Below, in pieces: positions 9,227 to 18,032 of a stretch of 64,000 nt of DNA. Every line of letters starts with the position of its first letter. Position 1 is the stretch's first letter. The translations under genes were made by a program, and so were the position numbers. The notes beneath the pieces are model-generated. The model made no database searches and was not told the origin of the DNA. It was given only the letters and a program-made list of their open reading frames with translations. This DNA comes from Reichenbachiella agarivorans (GTDB taxonomy: Bacteria; Bacteroidota; Bacteroidia; Cytophagales; Cyclobacteriaceae). Location: positions 1,593,001 through 1,657,000 of the forward strand of contig NZ_CP106679.1 in NCBI RefSeq assembly GCF_025502585.1. The letters run 5' to 3'.

Positions 9227-10315
9227 ATGGGAGCATACATCACCTCCATCGGGACGGCCAATCCGTCCAACAAATACAAGCAAGATGATATCGCCCAGTT
9301 CATGTGCGAAAACTTGTCTCTCAGACCTGAGGAGCAGCGAAAATTGTGCATACTCTATCGTGCCACGGGGATCGAAGAGCGCTACTCTGTACTCCACGAC
9401 TACAAGCGCAAAAAGGGAACTTTTACGTTTTTCGAAAACAGTGCAGATTTGCAGCCCTTTCCGAAGACCAGCACGCGGATGAAACTCTACCGAGAAGAAG
9501 CTGTACCTCTCGCCATATCTGCGATCACTCAATGTATCAATGGGGAGAAATTGTCGTCCTTTACGCATCTGATCACTGTGAGCTGTACAGGTATGTATGC
9601 CCCTGGATTGGACGTGGACTTGATCAAGACATTGAATCTCAGTCCTAGCATCAACCGCATGAGTATCAATTTTATGGGTTGCTATGCTGCGATGAATGCA
9701 CTCAATATGGCCAGGCAGATTTGCCTAAATCAGTCTGCCAAAGTACTGATCGTATCGGTAGAGCTCTGTACCATTCACCTCCAATCCAGTCACAGCGAAG
9801 ACAACCTATTGGCACACTCCCTGTTTTCCGATGGAGCGGCAGCCACTGTGGTGAGTTCGGAACCAACTGACCACTGTCTGGAAATCGTCTCCAACTCCAG
9901 CTATCTCGCCCTCATCGGCAAAAACGATATGGCATGGCAAATTGGAGATTTTGGATTTGAAATGGCCTTGACGTCCTATGTCCCAGACATCATCCAAAAG
10001 GGCATTCATGATTTGACCCGTCAACTGCTCAGTCAGACAGAGATGAGTCTTGCCAATATAGATCTATTTGCCATCCACCCAGGGGGGAAAAAAATATTAG
10101 AATCCATCGAGCGTGAACTAAAACTGAGCAAGGACGATAACCAATATGCCTATGAGGTACTCAAAAAATACGGCAACATGTCCTCTCCTACCATCTTGTT
10201 TGTCTTGGCTGAGCTCATGAAAAAAATGAAGGATGGACAAAATGTGCTTTCCTTTGCCTTTGGTCCAGGTCTCACCATGGAGAGCATCTTGTTCAAATCA
10301 CATAGCCATGTTTGA
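9227..10315 (+). CDS. Type III polyketide synthase (chalcone/stilbene synthase family)
   Basis: The 362-residue enzyme carries the full catalytic triad: Cys152 in NFMGCYAAMNAL, His284 in FAIHPGGKKIL and Asn317 in YGNMSSPTILFVL. It also has the family motifs SCTGMYAPGLDVDLI and the C-terminal FGPGLTMES. Such homodimers extend an acyl-CoA starter with malonyl-CoA and cyclise it, giving alkylresorcinols or alkylpyrones in bacteria; the exact product is not readable here. The start MGAYITSIGTANP is typical of the family. The last 8 bases overlap the next gene, a methyltransferase, so translation is probably coupled. Confidence 0.92.
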   Translation: MGAYITSIGTANPSNKYKQDDIAQFMCENLSLRPEEQRKLCILYRATGIEERYSVLHDYKRKKGTFTFFENSADLQPFPKTSTRMKLYREEAVPLAISAITQCINGEKLSSFTHLITVSCTGMYAPGLDVDLIKTLNLSPSINRMSINFMGCYAAMNALNMARQICLNQSAKVLIVSVELCTIHLQSSHSEDNLLAHSLFSDGAAATVVSSEPTDHCLEIVSNSSYLALIGKNDMAWQIGDFGFEMALTSYVPDIIQKGIHDLTRQLLSQTEMSLANIDLFAIHPGGKKILESIERELKLSKDDNQYAYEVLKKYGNMSSPTILFVLAELMKKMKDGQNVLSFAFGPGLTMESILFKSHSHV

Positions 10316-11015
10316 ATTCCTCAAGACCCGATCCGAAGAAGAAGAAATCATGGACGACTTTGACTGCCATGGAGAGGTAGTCAATCAAACCTTGAGAGAA
10401 CTGCACAGCATCAATACTTACCTAGGAGGAACCAACATTTCACTCAACAGCATCCGAGCGCTGATCCGACAACATCCACAAGAAAAATACAGAATTGTGG
10501 ACTTGGGTTGTGGGGGAGGAGATACCTTGAAACTCCTCGCACAATGGGCCGCTAGTAATAAAAAATCGCTCCAGTTGACGGGTATTGATGCCAACCCTCA
10601 CATTGTCGAGTATGCCCAGCAAAACACGCAGCAGTTTGACAACATTCAATTTTATGCAGAGGACATTTACAGTGCTGATTTCCTGTCCAAAAAATTTGAT
10701 ATAGCACATTGCAGCCTATTTCTTCACCATTTTGATGAGGAAGCTATCGTGGAGCTTTTTCATCAACTGCAGCAGCAGGTATCATTGGGGATCGTCATCA
10801 ATGACCTCCACAGGCATCCTATTTCCTATTATTTCACCAAATGGCTACTGACCGCCTGGTCTCGATCGACTATGGTCAAAAATGATAGCGTGCTATCAGT
10901 TGCACGTTCTTTTACACGAAAGGAATTGACGCAGTATTTGGCATCCGCCAAAATCAAAAACTACACACTCAAATGGAAATGGGCTTTTAGGTGGGAGCTA
11001 GTTATTCATGCATGA
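10308..11015 (+). CDS. Class I SAM-dependent methyltransferase, polyketide-tailoring candidate
   Basis: The 235-residue protein has SAM motif I VDLGCGGGDTLKLL from about residue 64, then GIDANPHIVEYAQ and the motif IV-like FDIAHCSLFLHHF. A longer frame opens at 10233 inside the polyketide synthase gene. ATG 10308 gives a proper N-terminus and the usual short overlap, so I chose it. It probably methylates the polyketide made by the upstream enzyme (inference from overlap). Related Bacteroidota clusters often also hold a FAD oxidoreductase (my recollection); none is seen here. Confidence 0.88.
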   Translation: MFEFLKTRSEEEEIMDDFDCHGEVVNQTLRELHSINTYLGGTNISLNSIRALIRQHPQEKYRIVDLGCGGGDTLKLLAQWAASNKKSLQLTGIDANPHIVEYAQQNTQQFDNIQFYAEDIYSADFLSKKFDIAHCSLFLHHFDEEAIVELFHQLQQQVSLGIVINDLHRHPISYYFTKWLLTAWSRSTMVKNDSVLSVARSFTRKELTQYLASAKIKNYTLKWKWAFRWELVIHA

Positions 11016-11124
11016 CACACCCGTTTTTCGAATTTGCGGAGTAGACTTCAAATACTGATTCTCCCATAAACTAAAATCCTTGTAGAGAGAAATTTGTTGT
11101 GCTACGTAATGAAAATAATTTTGT

Positions 11125-11157
11125 TTTGTTATTTATTCAGATAAAGCGTTACTTTAG
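11125..11157 (+). promoter_or_regulatory. Possible Bacteroidota-type promoter before the giant surface-protein locus
   Basis: The 326-base gap 11016-11341 is AT-rich with no convincing gene. It contains TTTG at 11125-11128 and TACTTTAG at 11150-11157, 21 bases apart. This resembles the Bacteroidota pattern TTTG / TAnnTTTG with one mismatch. It would give a long leader of about 175 bases. Weak evidence. Confidence 0.35.
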
Positions 11158-11341
11158 CAAATTGTTATAATTCTATAATCAATTGAGTACTATTGTTTTG
11201 TGTGGTTCAATTGGTTTTTGGTTCGTTGAAATTCCATCTGTAGGGTAGTAATTGTGATATTTTTTGAAAGAGAGGATGTAGGCTCTTTCATACCTAATAT
11301 GATGGAACTAATTTGAACATGTGCGAAGTAACCAACCAGCT

Positions 11342-12883
11342 ATGAATGCCCTGATAAGGATTTTAATCATTTTACTTTTTTTTATCAAACCACTCTGTGC
11401 GATTTCACTAGGAGATGTGACAGAGCATGTTGAAAAAAGCTATGCTGTTCAACAGAAAAAGTCCTTCTCCAATCTTGACCCCTTCTCACATCTTGCAGAC
11501 GAGACAGAATCTTCCTATTTCATGGAAGGGTTGTACGAACCAGTATCTGTCGATGATGAATTGTTACGAGCAAAGATAGATGCCACATATGAAGAGGTAG
11601 CTGCTAACAATAGGTTTGTAAAGTTTCTAGATAGCAATGCGCTGATTGAATTACCCGTCGGGATTAAAACTAGTATTGGATCACTCGACTATGTAATTTT
11701 AATAGATAGTGTAGTCTCTACGCCAGAATATTCTCTTTTGTATGCGAGCATGAGTTTTGAGACTCCCAAAACAGGGAGGATTCATTTCAGAGGAGAAGGA
11801 ATTAGGTTCTCTAAAAAAGGAGGGATTGAAGGTGGGGGAACCTTGTTTTTGGTTGGAGACTATCCTAGTCAGACAGAAGAAAATCAATCTAAAGACAAAA
11901 CACAATTAATCATTAGAGGAAAGAACAACAAAACTTTTGTTGAGTTTGACTGTAATGGGTTCAAACAATTTGGTTTGGAAGCCAGTTTGGTGTTTTCTAA
12001 TAAAACTATTTTACCAGAAGATCAGACGGGTAAGATTCTTGAAAACCAAAATGTATCGGTAGATTTTACTACATCAGTATCTGACTGGAATGACATATTG
12101 GTAGAGGTTGGGATCGATCCTTTTCAAGTGAAAGGCCTAGATGGTGTGTCATTTAGCATTACCAATGCAGTCATTGACCTGAGTGATACTAGAAATCTCC
12201 CTGGGGTTTCTTTTCCTGCAGAGTATATCGCGCAATCTCCATTTCACCAGTCTGGAAATCCTAACCTGTGGAGAGGGGTTTTTATTCAGAGTTTAACCAT
12301 AGCCTTGCCTCATCAGTTTGATACGAAAAGTGAAGGTAATGCTACTGAAAGAGTTCGTCTAACTGGTCAAAATATGCTCATAGATGACTTGGGCTTTACA
12401 GGTATTATTTCTGGAGAAAACCTAATTCCTCTCGAAAAGGGGAAATTAGGTAATTGGAATTTTTCGTTGGACATGATCAGTGTAAAGCTCGTAGCTAATG
12501 AATTAACTGAGGGAGGCCTTAAAGGTAAAATAGATATTCCTTTAAAAGAAAAAGAGGGAAGTGGCACTGCTGATGAAAACAAATTGTTTGCTTACTCTGC
12601 CATGATGAAAATGGGAGGAGAATATCTGTTCAACGTTTCTTCTCCAGAAGAGATCAGCTTTGACTTGTTCAAGGCTGGAAAGGTAACACTATTACCTTCT
12701 TCATATGTTGAAGTAAAATCCATTGATGGAAAGTTCTTGCCCAGCGCCAACCTGAATGGGAAGATGGATATCATGCTAGGGTTGAACTCCGAAAATGGTG
12801 ACGCTGACTCCAATGCAAAAAAGAATATTTCGCTTGAAGGGATTACTTTCCAAGATTTGAAGATTCAATCTGTAAAGCCCTAA
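11342..12883 (+). CDS. Large exported protein, N-terminal part (interrupted by in-frame TAA)
   Basis: From ATG 11342 the frame gives MNALIRILIILLFFIKPLCA, a clear signal peptide. A GTG at 11321 would add seven polar residues and is less likely. The remaining 490 or so residues are beta-rich with no family I recognise. The frame stops at TAA 12881-12883, but the same frame then stays open without another stop through to 15958. The sequence on both sides reads as one continuous beta-rich protein. I therefore think this is the front third of a protein of about 1538 residues, cut by one nonsense codon or a base-call error. Confidence 0.7.
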   Translation: MNALIRILIILLFFIKPLCAISLGDVTEHVEKSYAVQQKKSFSNLDPFSHLADETESSYFMEGLYEPVSVDDELLRAKIDATYEEVAANNRFVKFLDSNALIELPVGIKTSIGSLDYVILIDSVVSTPEYSLLYASMSFETPKTGRIHFRGEGIRFSKKGGIEGGGTLFLVGDYPSQTEENQSKDKTQLIIRGKNNKTFVEFDCNGFKQFGLEASLVFSNKTILPEDQTGKILENQNVSVDFTTSVSDWNDILVEVGIDPFQVKGLDGVSFSITNAVIDLSDTRNLPGVSFPAEYIAQSPFHQSGNPNLWRGVFIQSLTIALPHQFDTKSEGNATERVRLTGQNMLIDDLGFTGIISGENLIPLEKGKLGNWNFSLDMISVKLVANELTEGGLKGKIDIPLKEKEGSGTADENKLFAYSAMMKMGGEYLFNVSSPEEISFDLFKAGKVTLLPSSYVEVKSIDGKFLPSANLNGKMDIMLGLNSENGDADSNAKKNISLEGITFQDLKIQSVKP

Positions 12884-12925
12884 ATAACAGTTAGTTATTT
12901 TTCACTTGGTTTTTCTAATTCAGGT

Positions 12926-15900
12926 ATGGGAGGGTTTCCAATACAAGTCAATAAAATCTACGGAGGAGTAACTGGAGAAGAGATGTTTTTAGGAGTGGAT
13001 TTGACGCTACAGTTGACAGAAGATGATGGTAATGGGTTCGGAGCAGAGGGTGCGTTTAGAATATTATCTAGGGCTGTGGAGTCGGGTTCACAGGTACATT
13101 ATAAGTATGCCGGTCTTGAAATCGAAAAATTAGGTATTGATATCGTTACAGATGCTTTTAGTTTCAAAGGGAAACTAATCTTTTTCAAAAATGACCCAAT
13201 TTATGGGAATGGGATCAACGGTTCTGTGGAGGCTACCTTTTCTTCATTTGGCTTGTCTGCCAACGCAGTTTTTGGCAATGTCGAAGGTATGAAATATTGG
13301 TATGTTGACGCCATGGTAGATCTAGGAAATGGTATTCCTGTATTTACAGGATTTTTCCTTACTAGGTTTGGTGGAGGAGCCTATTATCATATGTCTTTGG
13401 ACAACAAGGGTGTAGGTTCAGAACTCGGTACTACTAACTCTGGCATTACCTACATTCCCGATAAGACCGTTGGGTTGGGTATCAAGGCTATCGTAGGCGT
13501 AGCAGGAGGAAATGAAAAAGGTTTTTTTGCAGAGGTGACTTTTGAAATGGCCTTTCGATCGAATGGTGGGCTTAAATACATTCGATTCTTGGGCAATATA
13601 TCCATGCTTTCCATTCCAGTGGACATACCTCCCGAACTCCTCAAATTGCAAGCAAAAAGCCTTGCAGCACAGGCAGGATCAAAGAGTGAGATTAGCAACA
13701 ACCCCGATGCTTCCAAGGCAGTACTGGGAAGTGACAGAGGTGATGCATCTATTTTTGGATCTGTATCTATCGAGTTCAATTTTGACGACAACTCCCTACA
13801 TTCCAATTTGAGTTTGGATATCCTGGTAGCTGGAGGGGTCATCAAAGGTGGAGGCAATGCCGTCATGCACTTTTCTCCCTCTGAGTGGTATATCTATATA
13901 GGACGACCAGAGGTTGAAAACAGAATATACTTGGATATCATGAGTGTGATCAGAGTTGATGCCTACTTTGTGATGGGCTCAGTCGTCCCTGATAGTCCAC
14001 CTCCTCCGCAGAAAGTTTCAGAGATTTTGGGAGGAATGGATTTAGACTACATGAAGGATCTCAATGCGCTGGCGGATGGAGCAGGCATTGGCTTTGGCGC
14101 CAGTTTGACCATGGACACTGGTGATAAAACCTTCTTGATTTTCTATGGACATTTTGCAGTAGGATTGGGATTTGACATCATGCTCAAGGATTATGGCAAT
14201 GTCACTTGTGCAGGCAGAGGACAGCTGGGTATTGATGGATGGTACGCCAATGGTCAATCTTATGCTTATTTTGATGGGGTGATTGGGATCAAGGTGAAAG
14301 TCTTTGGCAAGAAAAAGAAAGTCGATATTTTGAATATCGCAGCAGCGGTAGTGCTCCAAGCCAAATTGCCTAATCCTGTATGGATGAAAGGAATCGTAGG
14401 AGGTAGGTTTAGTGTGATGGGAGGTTTGGTCAAGGGTGAATGCAAGTTTGAAGTGGAGATTGGTGAGGAGTGTGATATGCAGTACGGTGGGTCAGATGGG
14501 GCATTAGATGGCTTGGATGTGATTGCTCAACTTACTCCTGGAGACAAAACCAAAGAAGTAGATGTATTTACTTTGCCTCAAATAGTCTTCAACTACGAGA
14601 TCAACAAGTCTTATAACATGGTAGAGGGAGATCGTACCATTCAGTTTAGGATTGCTGCAGATGAAATGTCCATCAAGCAAAATGGACAGAAATTAGACGT
14701 TGTTGTAGAATGGTCAGATGATAAAATGACGGCAGTATTGGACTCTGACGGAATATTGCCACCTGAGTCAGAACTAACCTTGACTGCTTCTACCACTTTT
14801 GAGGAGTTTAAGGACGGCAGATGGCAAATAGTCAAAGTTGAGGACGGTAGTGAATTGCGAGAGACTAAGACGATTACTTTTACGACGGACAAAGCACCAC
14901 GTTACATACCAGATCGTAACGTTAGTTATGTATATCCCTTGAAGGATATGGTCAATTACTATCCAGAGGAGCATCCGCAAGGTTTTATTCATGTCAAAGA
15001 TGATCAAGGGTATCTTTTCAGTGATCCCAACTTTACTACTATTGTTCGTTTTACGAGTGGTACAGCCGTGCCAGATGTTCCAGTAACTTACGCCAACAAT
15101 GAGCTGACTTTTTCAATTCCTACAGACTTGTCTAAAGATAAAGTGTATGCCTTGCAAGTGATAAACAAGCCTACTCAAACTACCAACATTACAGCCAACA
15201 TCAGAGAAGATTCGACAGCAGTAGACCTAGGTGATGCTGGTGGTGTAACAAAGTTGAGAAGCCGAAGTGCAGAAGGAATTGTGGAGAGTTTCGAAGAGGA
15301 ACACATATATGAATTATACTTCAGAGTGAGCCGCTATGCTACTTTTCCTCAAAAGGCTGCTGCTACTTTAGGCGCTGGTGGTTGGCGTGATCCTATATCT
15401 ATACTTACTCACAGGATTGGTACCAATCTTTCTGGCCCAGAGAGGTTCTCCTATCGAGAATTGAAGGTGGTAGATGGTCAACCTCCTTTGATCAGTATGG
15501 AAGCAGACTTATCGAATAACTCGTGGTACAACAATAGCATCTATCCTATCATCTATGAAGGTTATCCCTTGATGGGTAACATTACCATTAGAGAATCAAA
15601 TCGCGATGTAGAGGTGTTTGGTGTCATTCCCACCAAGGCAGTACATATTTGGCAATACCCCTACATGATTAGCATGCCAGAAAGTGCCCATGGAGCAGGA
15701 GTAATGAATATTCAATCTCCAGAGGGTACGGTCAGTTATATGCTAGTACCTGTCATGTATGAGGATTATTTGGATTTGGCAAATCAAGTTGCTTCGCGCT
15801 ATACTAGTAACATGTCTGATAGATACAGGAGGCTGCTCTCAGAATCTTTTCCGATCATCAAAAAAGGAGATTATTGGGTGAACAGTAATTATACCATTCC

Positions 15901-15958
15901 TGGTAAAAACATAGTGAGTTCTACCTATCGTCATAAAATTAGCAATCCACTTGATTAG
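12926..15958 (+). CDS. Large exported protein, C-terminal part of the interrupted gene
   Basis: This 1010-residue stretch has no signal peptide of its own. Its first ATG (12926) is only the first methionine after the TAA at 12881; the frame is open from 12884. It is rich in Gly-Asp beta segments, with repeated GxGxGxxxx strands to about residue 520. Two Ig-like stretches follow: EWSDDKMTAVLDSDGILPPE near 600, which resembles SbsA-type Ig domains, and a second near 690-760. Without the upstream part it could not be exported. Its stop overlaps the next gene by 8 bases. The domain assignment is tentative. Confidence 0.65.
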   Translation: MGGFPIQVNKIYGGVTGEEMFLGVDLTLQLTEDDGNGFGAEGAFRILSRAVESGSQVHYKYAGLEIEKLGIDIVTDAFSFKGKLIFFKNDPIYGNGINGSVEATFSSFGLSANAVFGNVEGMKYWYVDAMVDLGNGIPVFTGFFLTRFGGGAYYHMSLDNKGVGSELGTTNSGITYIPDKTVGLGIKAIVGVAGGNEKGFFAEVTFEMAFRSNGGLKYIRFLGNISMLSIPVDIPPELLKLQAKSLAAQAGSKSEISNNPDASKAVLGSDRGDASIFGSVSIEFNFDDNSLHSNLSLDILVAGGVIKGGGNAVMHFSPSEWYIYIGRPEVENRIYLDIMSVIRVDAYFVMGSVVPDSPPPPQKVSEILGGMDLDYMKDLNALADGAGIGFGASLTMDTGDKTFLIFYGHFAVGLGFDIMLKDYGNVTCAGRGQLGIDGWYANGQSYAYFDGVIGIKVKVFGKKKKVDILNIAAAVVLQAKLPNPVWMKGIVGGRFSVMGGLVKGECKFEVEIGEECDMQYGGSDGALDGLDVIAQLTPGDKTKEVDVFTLPQIVFNYEINKSYNMVEGDRTIQFRIAADEMSIKQNGQKLDVVVEWSDDKMTAVLDSDGILPPESELTLTASTTFEEFKDGRWQIVKVEDGSELRETKTITFTTDKAPRYIPDRNVSYVYPLKDMVNYYPEEHPQGFIHVKDDQGYLFSDPNFTTIVRFTSGTAVPDVPVTYANNELTFSIPTDLSKDKVYALQVINKPTQTTNITANIREDSTAVDLGDAGGVTKLRSRSAEGIVESFEEEHIYELYFRVSRYATFPQKAAATLGAGGWRDPISILTHRIGTNLSGPERFSYRELKVVDGQPPLISMEADLSNNSWYNNSIYPIIYEGYPLMGNITIRESNRDVEVFGVIPTKAVHIWQYPYMISMPESAHGAGVMNIQSPEGTVSYMLVPVMYEDYLDLANQVASRYTSNMSDRYRRLLSESFPIIKKGDYWVNSNYTIPGKNIVSSTYRHKISNPLD

Positions 15959-18032
15959 TAAAATATACCATATTGTCCTTTTGTTTGTCCTACTGAATGT
16001 ACCCTTATTTCTTTGGGCACAGGAGACTCAAGTCATTGGTATAGAAGCCAAAGCTAAAGTCTCACAGGGTCGTATTTATCTCCGCTGGGCACCAGAGAAT
16101 GCGGTTTCTTGGCAATTGGCCAACAAGTATGGTTATACCATCGAGCGGTTTAGGATCATGCAAAACGGTCGTTTGGTGGATTCACCAGAGCGCAAAGTAT
16201 TGTTGCCTTATGCACTGAAACCATCCCCTTTGGAGAATTGGGAACCATACAGCGATGATGATTATGTAGGCGTAGCAGCACAGGCCATCTATGGTGAGTC
16301 ATTTGAGGTAGAGGAACCCAGTGCGACGGAGATGATGCGGGTGATCAATGCCTCTCGTGAATTGGAAAATAGATTTTCTTTTGCACTCTATGCAGCTGAC
16401 ATGTCCATCAAAGCAGCTGAATTGTCTGGTTTGTTCGTCTCAGACCAAGAAGTGTATGCAGGCGAAAAATATGTTTATAAAATATATGTCAGTTCACCAG
16501 TAGCAACCCATGTATCTGATACTGCCTCCATCTATATCGGCTTGGCGGATGAAGTTCCTTTGCCGCAACCTTTTGATGTCAAGGTAGCGTTTGAAGACCA
16601 GGTATCGGTGATCAGTTGGAATGCCCAGATCCATCAGAAAGTCTACAATACCTACTGGGTGGAGAGATCAGATGATGGCACGAGTTTCAAATCCATCACA
16701 GATGTACCCATCGTGAGCACTTATCAACGAAATCCCAGTGAGCGAATCTACAAAGGGGACAGCCTCTCTGCCAACGGTATCAGGTACTACTACCGAGTCA
16801 TAGGTGTAGATGCTTTTGGATTCGAGGGGCCTCCCTCAGAGATAGTGGATGGCACAGGCCTACCTGTATTTAAGATTGCGCCCACTATTGCTTCGCATGA
16901 GATCTCCGAGACACAAGAGGTCACCCTGTATTGGAAAGTACCACAGGTGGATCTGTCTCTTTTGCATTCCTTTAGCATCAGCAGAGAGAGTGGGAGTACG
17001 GGCTTCAATGCACCGATAGCGAATGATTTGCCTGCAAAGACCCGACAGTTTACAGATTCTTTGCCTCACAGCTCCAACTATTATATTGTCACGGCACATG
17101 ATGATTATGGTCGAAAAATAGCATCCTTCCCCTACATGGTACAGCTCGATGACAGCATACCTCCATCTCGACCTGTTGGATTGAAAGGAAGTATCTCGGA
17201 CTTGGGCATTGTTTCTTTGACTTGGGATGAAAATACCGAAAGTGACCTCAGAGGCTACAAAGTGTACAAATCCAACTATGCAGATGAGGATGGATTCATT
17301 GAGTTGCCAGGTCAGATGGTGACTCAGGCGCTGGTTGAGGACAGCATTGCTCTCGACAACCTGACCGAAAAAATATACTACCGCGTCAAGGCCTTTGACA
17401 AGCGACAGAATCCATCCGAGTTTTCTGACATCATAGAGCTCAAAAAGCCAGATTTGATCCCTCCCGTCTCCCCTGTATTCACCAACATCAAAAATGATTC
17501 TCTGGGCATCTTGGTGCAGTGGGAAAATAGTCCTAGTGAGGATATGGAACTACAGCTGCTCTACCGTCGAGCGGCAGATCAGTCTGACTGGGAGCTGGTG
17601 TATACCCAGCAGGACGGGTTTACATTCTACTTAGATGAGGAGAGCGAGCACAATACTCGCTATGCCTATACCCTGATCGCAGTGGATGATGATGGCTTAG
17701 AGTCACTGCCTGCCAAACCTGTGACCATGCTGCGCAAGAAACTCAATCCCTATCCATCGATCACTAGTCTGAACCATGTGGTAGATCAAGAGAAGAAAAC
17801 AATAGTACTGAGCTGGTCTTATAACCAGGATGACGTAGTGAAATACAGATTGTATAAATCTGTAGGAGACAGTGCGCTGCAGTTGTACAAAGAGTTACCC
17901 GTAGCTCAGAGTGTGAGCAATCAATTTGTAGATCAATACACTGGGGATAGCCAATTGGCATATAGCCTGCAAGCAGTGTTTGAGTCAGGTGAAATGTCTG
18001 TTTTATCAAAAAAACTTAATGTGGAATTGTGA
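15951..18032 (+). CDS. Secreted protein with multiple fibronectin type III domains
   Basis: The 693-residue protein starts at TTG 15951, the only start giving an intact signal peptide (SKIYHIVLLFVLLNVPLFLWAQ). It overlaps the previous stop by 8 bases. At least four FnIII-like units are visible from about residue 205, each with a WxxN or W-containing B strand and a YYRVxAxD-type F strand (YYYRVIGVDAFG, YYRVKAFDKRQNPSEFSD). FnIII modules are protein-binding spacers in surface proteins. It has no T9SS tail, so it may stay periplasmic or associated with the outer membrane. The stop TGA overlaps the next ATG by one base. Confidence 0.82.
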   Translation: MISKIYHIVLLFVLLNVPLFLWAQETQVIGIEAKAKVSQGRIYLRWAPENAVSWQLANKYGYTIERFRIMQNGRLVDSPERKVLLPYALKPSPLENWEPYSDDDYVGVAAQAIYGESFEVEEPSATEMMRVINASRELENRFSFALYAADMSIKAAELSGLFVSDQEVYAGEKYVYKIYVSSPVATHVSDTASIYIGLADEVPLPQPFDVKVAFEDQVSVISWNAQIHQKVYNTYWVERSDDGTSFKSITDVPIVSTYQRNPSERIYKGDSLSANGIRYYYRVIGVDAFGFEGPPSEIVDGTGLPVFKIAPTIASHEISETQEVTLYWKVPQVDLSLLHSFSISRESGSTGFNAPIANDLPAKTRQFTDSLPHSSNYYIVTAHDDYGRKIASFPYMVQLDDSIPPSRPVGLKGSISDLGIVSLTWDENTESDLRGYKVYKSNYADEDGFIELPGQMVTQALVEDSIALDNLTEKIYYRVKAFDKRQNPSEFSDIIELKKPDLIPPVSPVFTNIKNDSLGILVQWENSPSEDMELQLLYRRAADQSDWELVYTQQDGFTFYLDEESEHNTRYAYTLIAVDDDGLESLPAKPVTMLRKKLNPYPSITSLNHVVDQEKKTIVLSWSYNQDDVVKYRLYKSVGDSALQLYKELPVAQSVSNQFVDQYTGDSQLAYSLQAVFESGEMSVLSKKLNVEL

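Noticed and set aside
10233-10307. N-terminal extension of the methyltransferase
   Set aside because: The extra 25 codons lie inside the polyketide synthase gene and look like an out-of-frame reading of it. ATG 10308 gives the normal short overlap.
12881-12883. Programmed readthrough of the TAA
   Set aside because: I see no special signal such as a known readthrough context or recoding hairpin after the stop. A mutation or base error is simpler.
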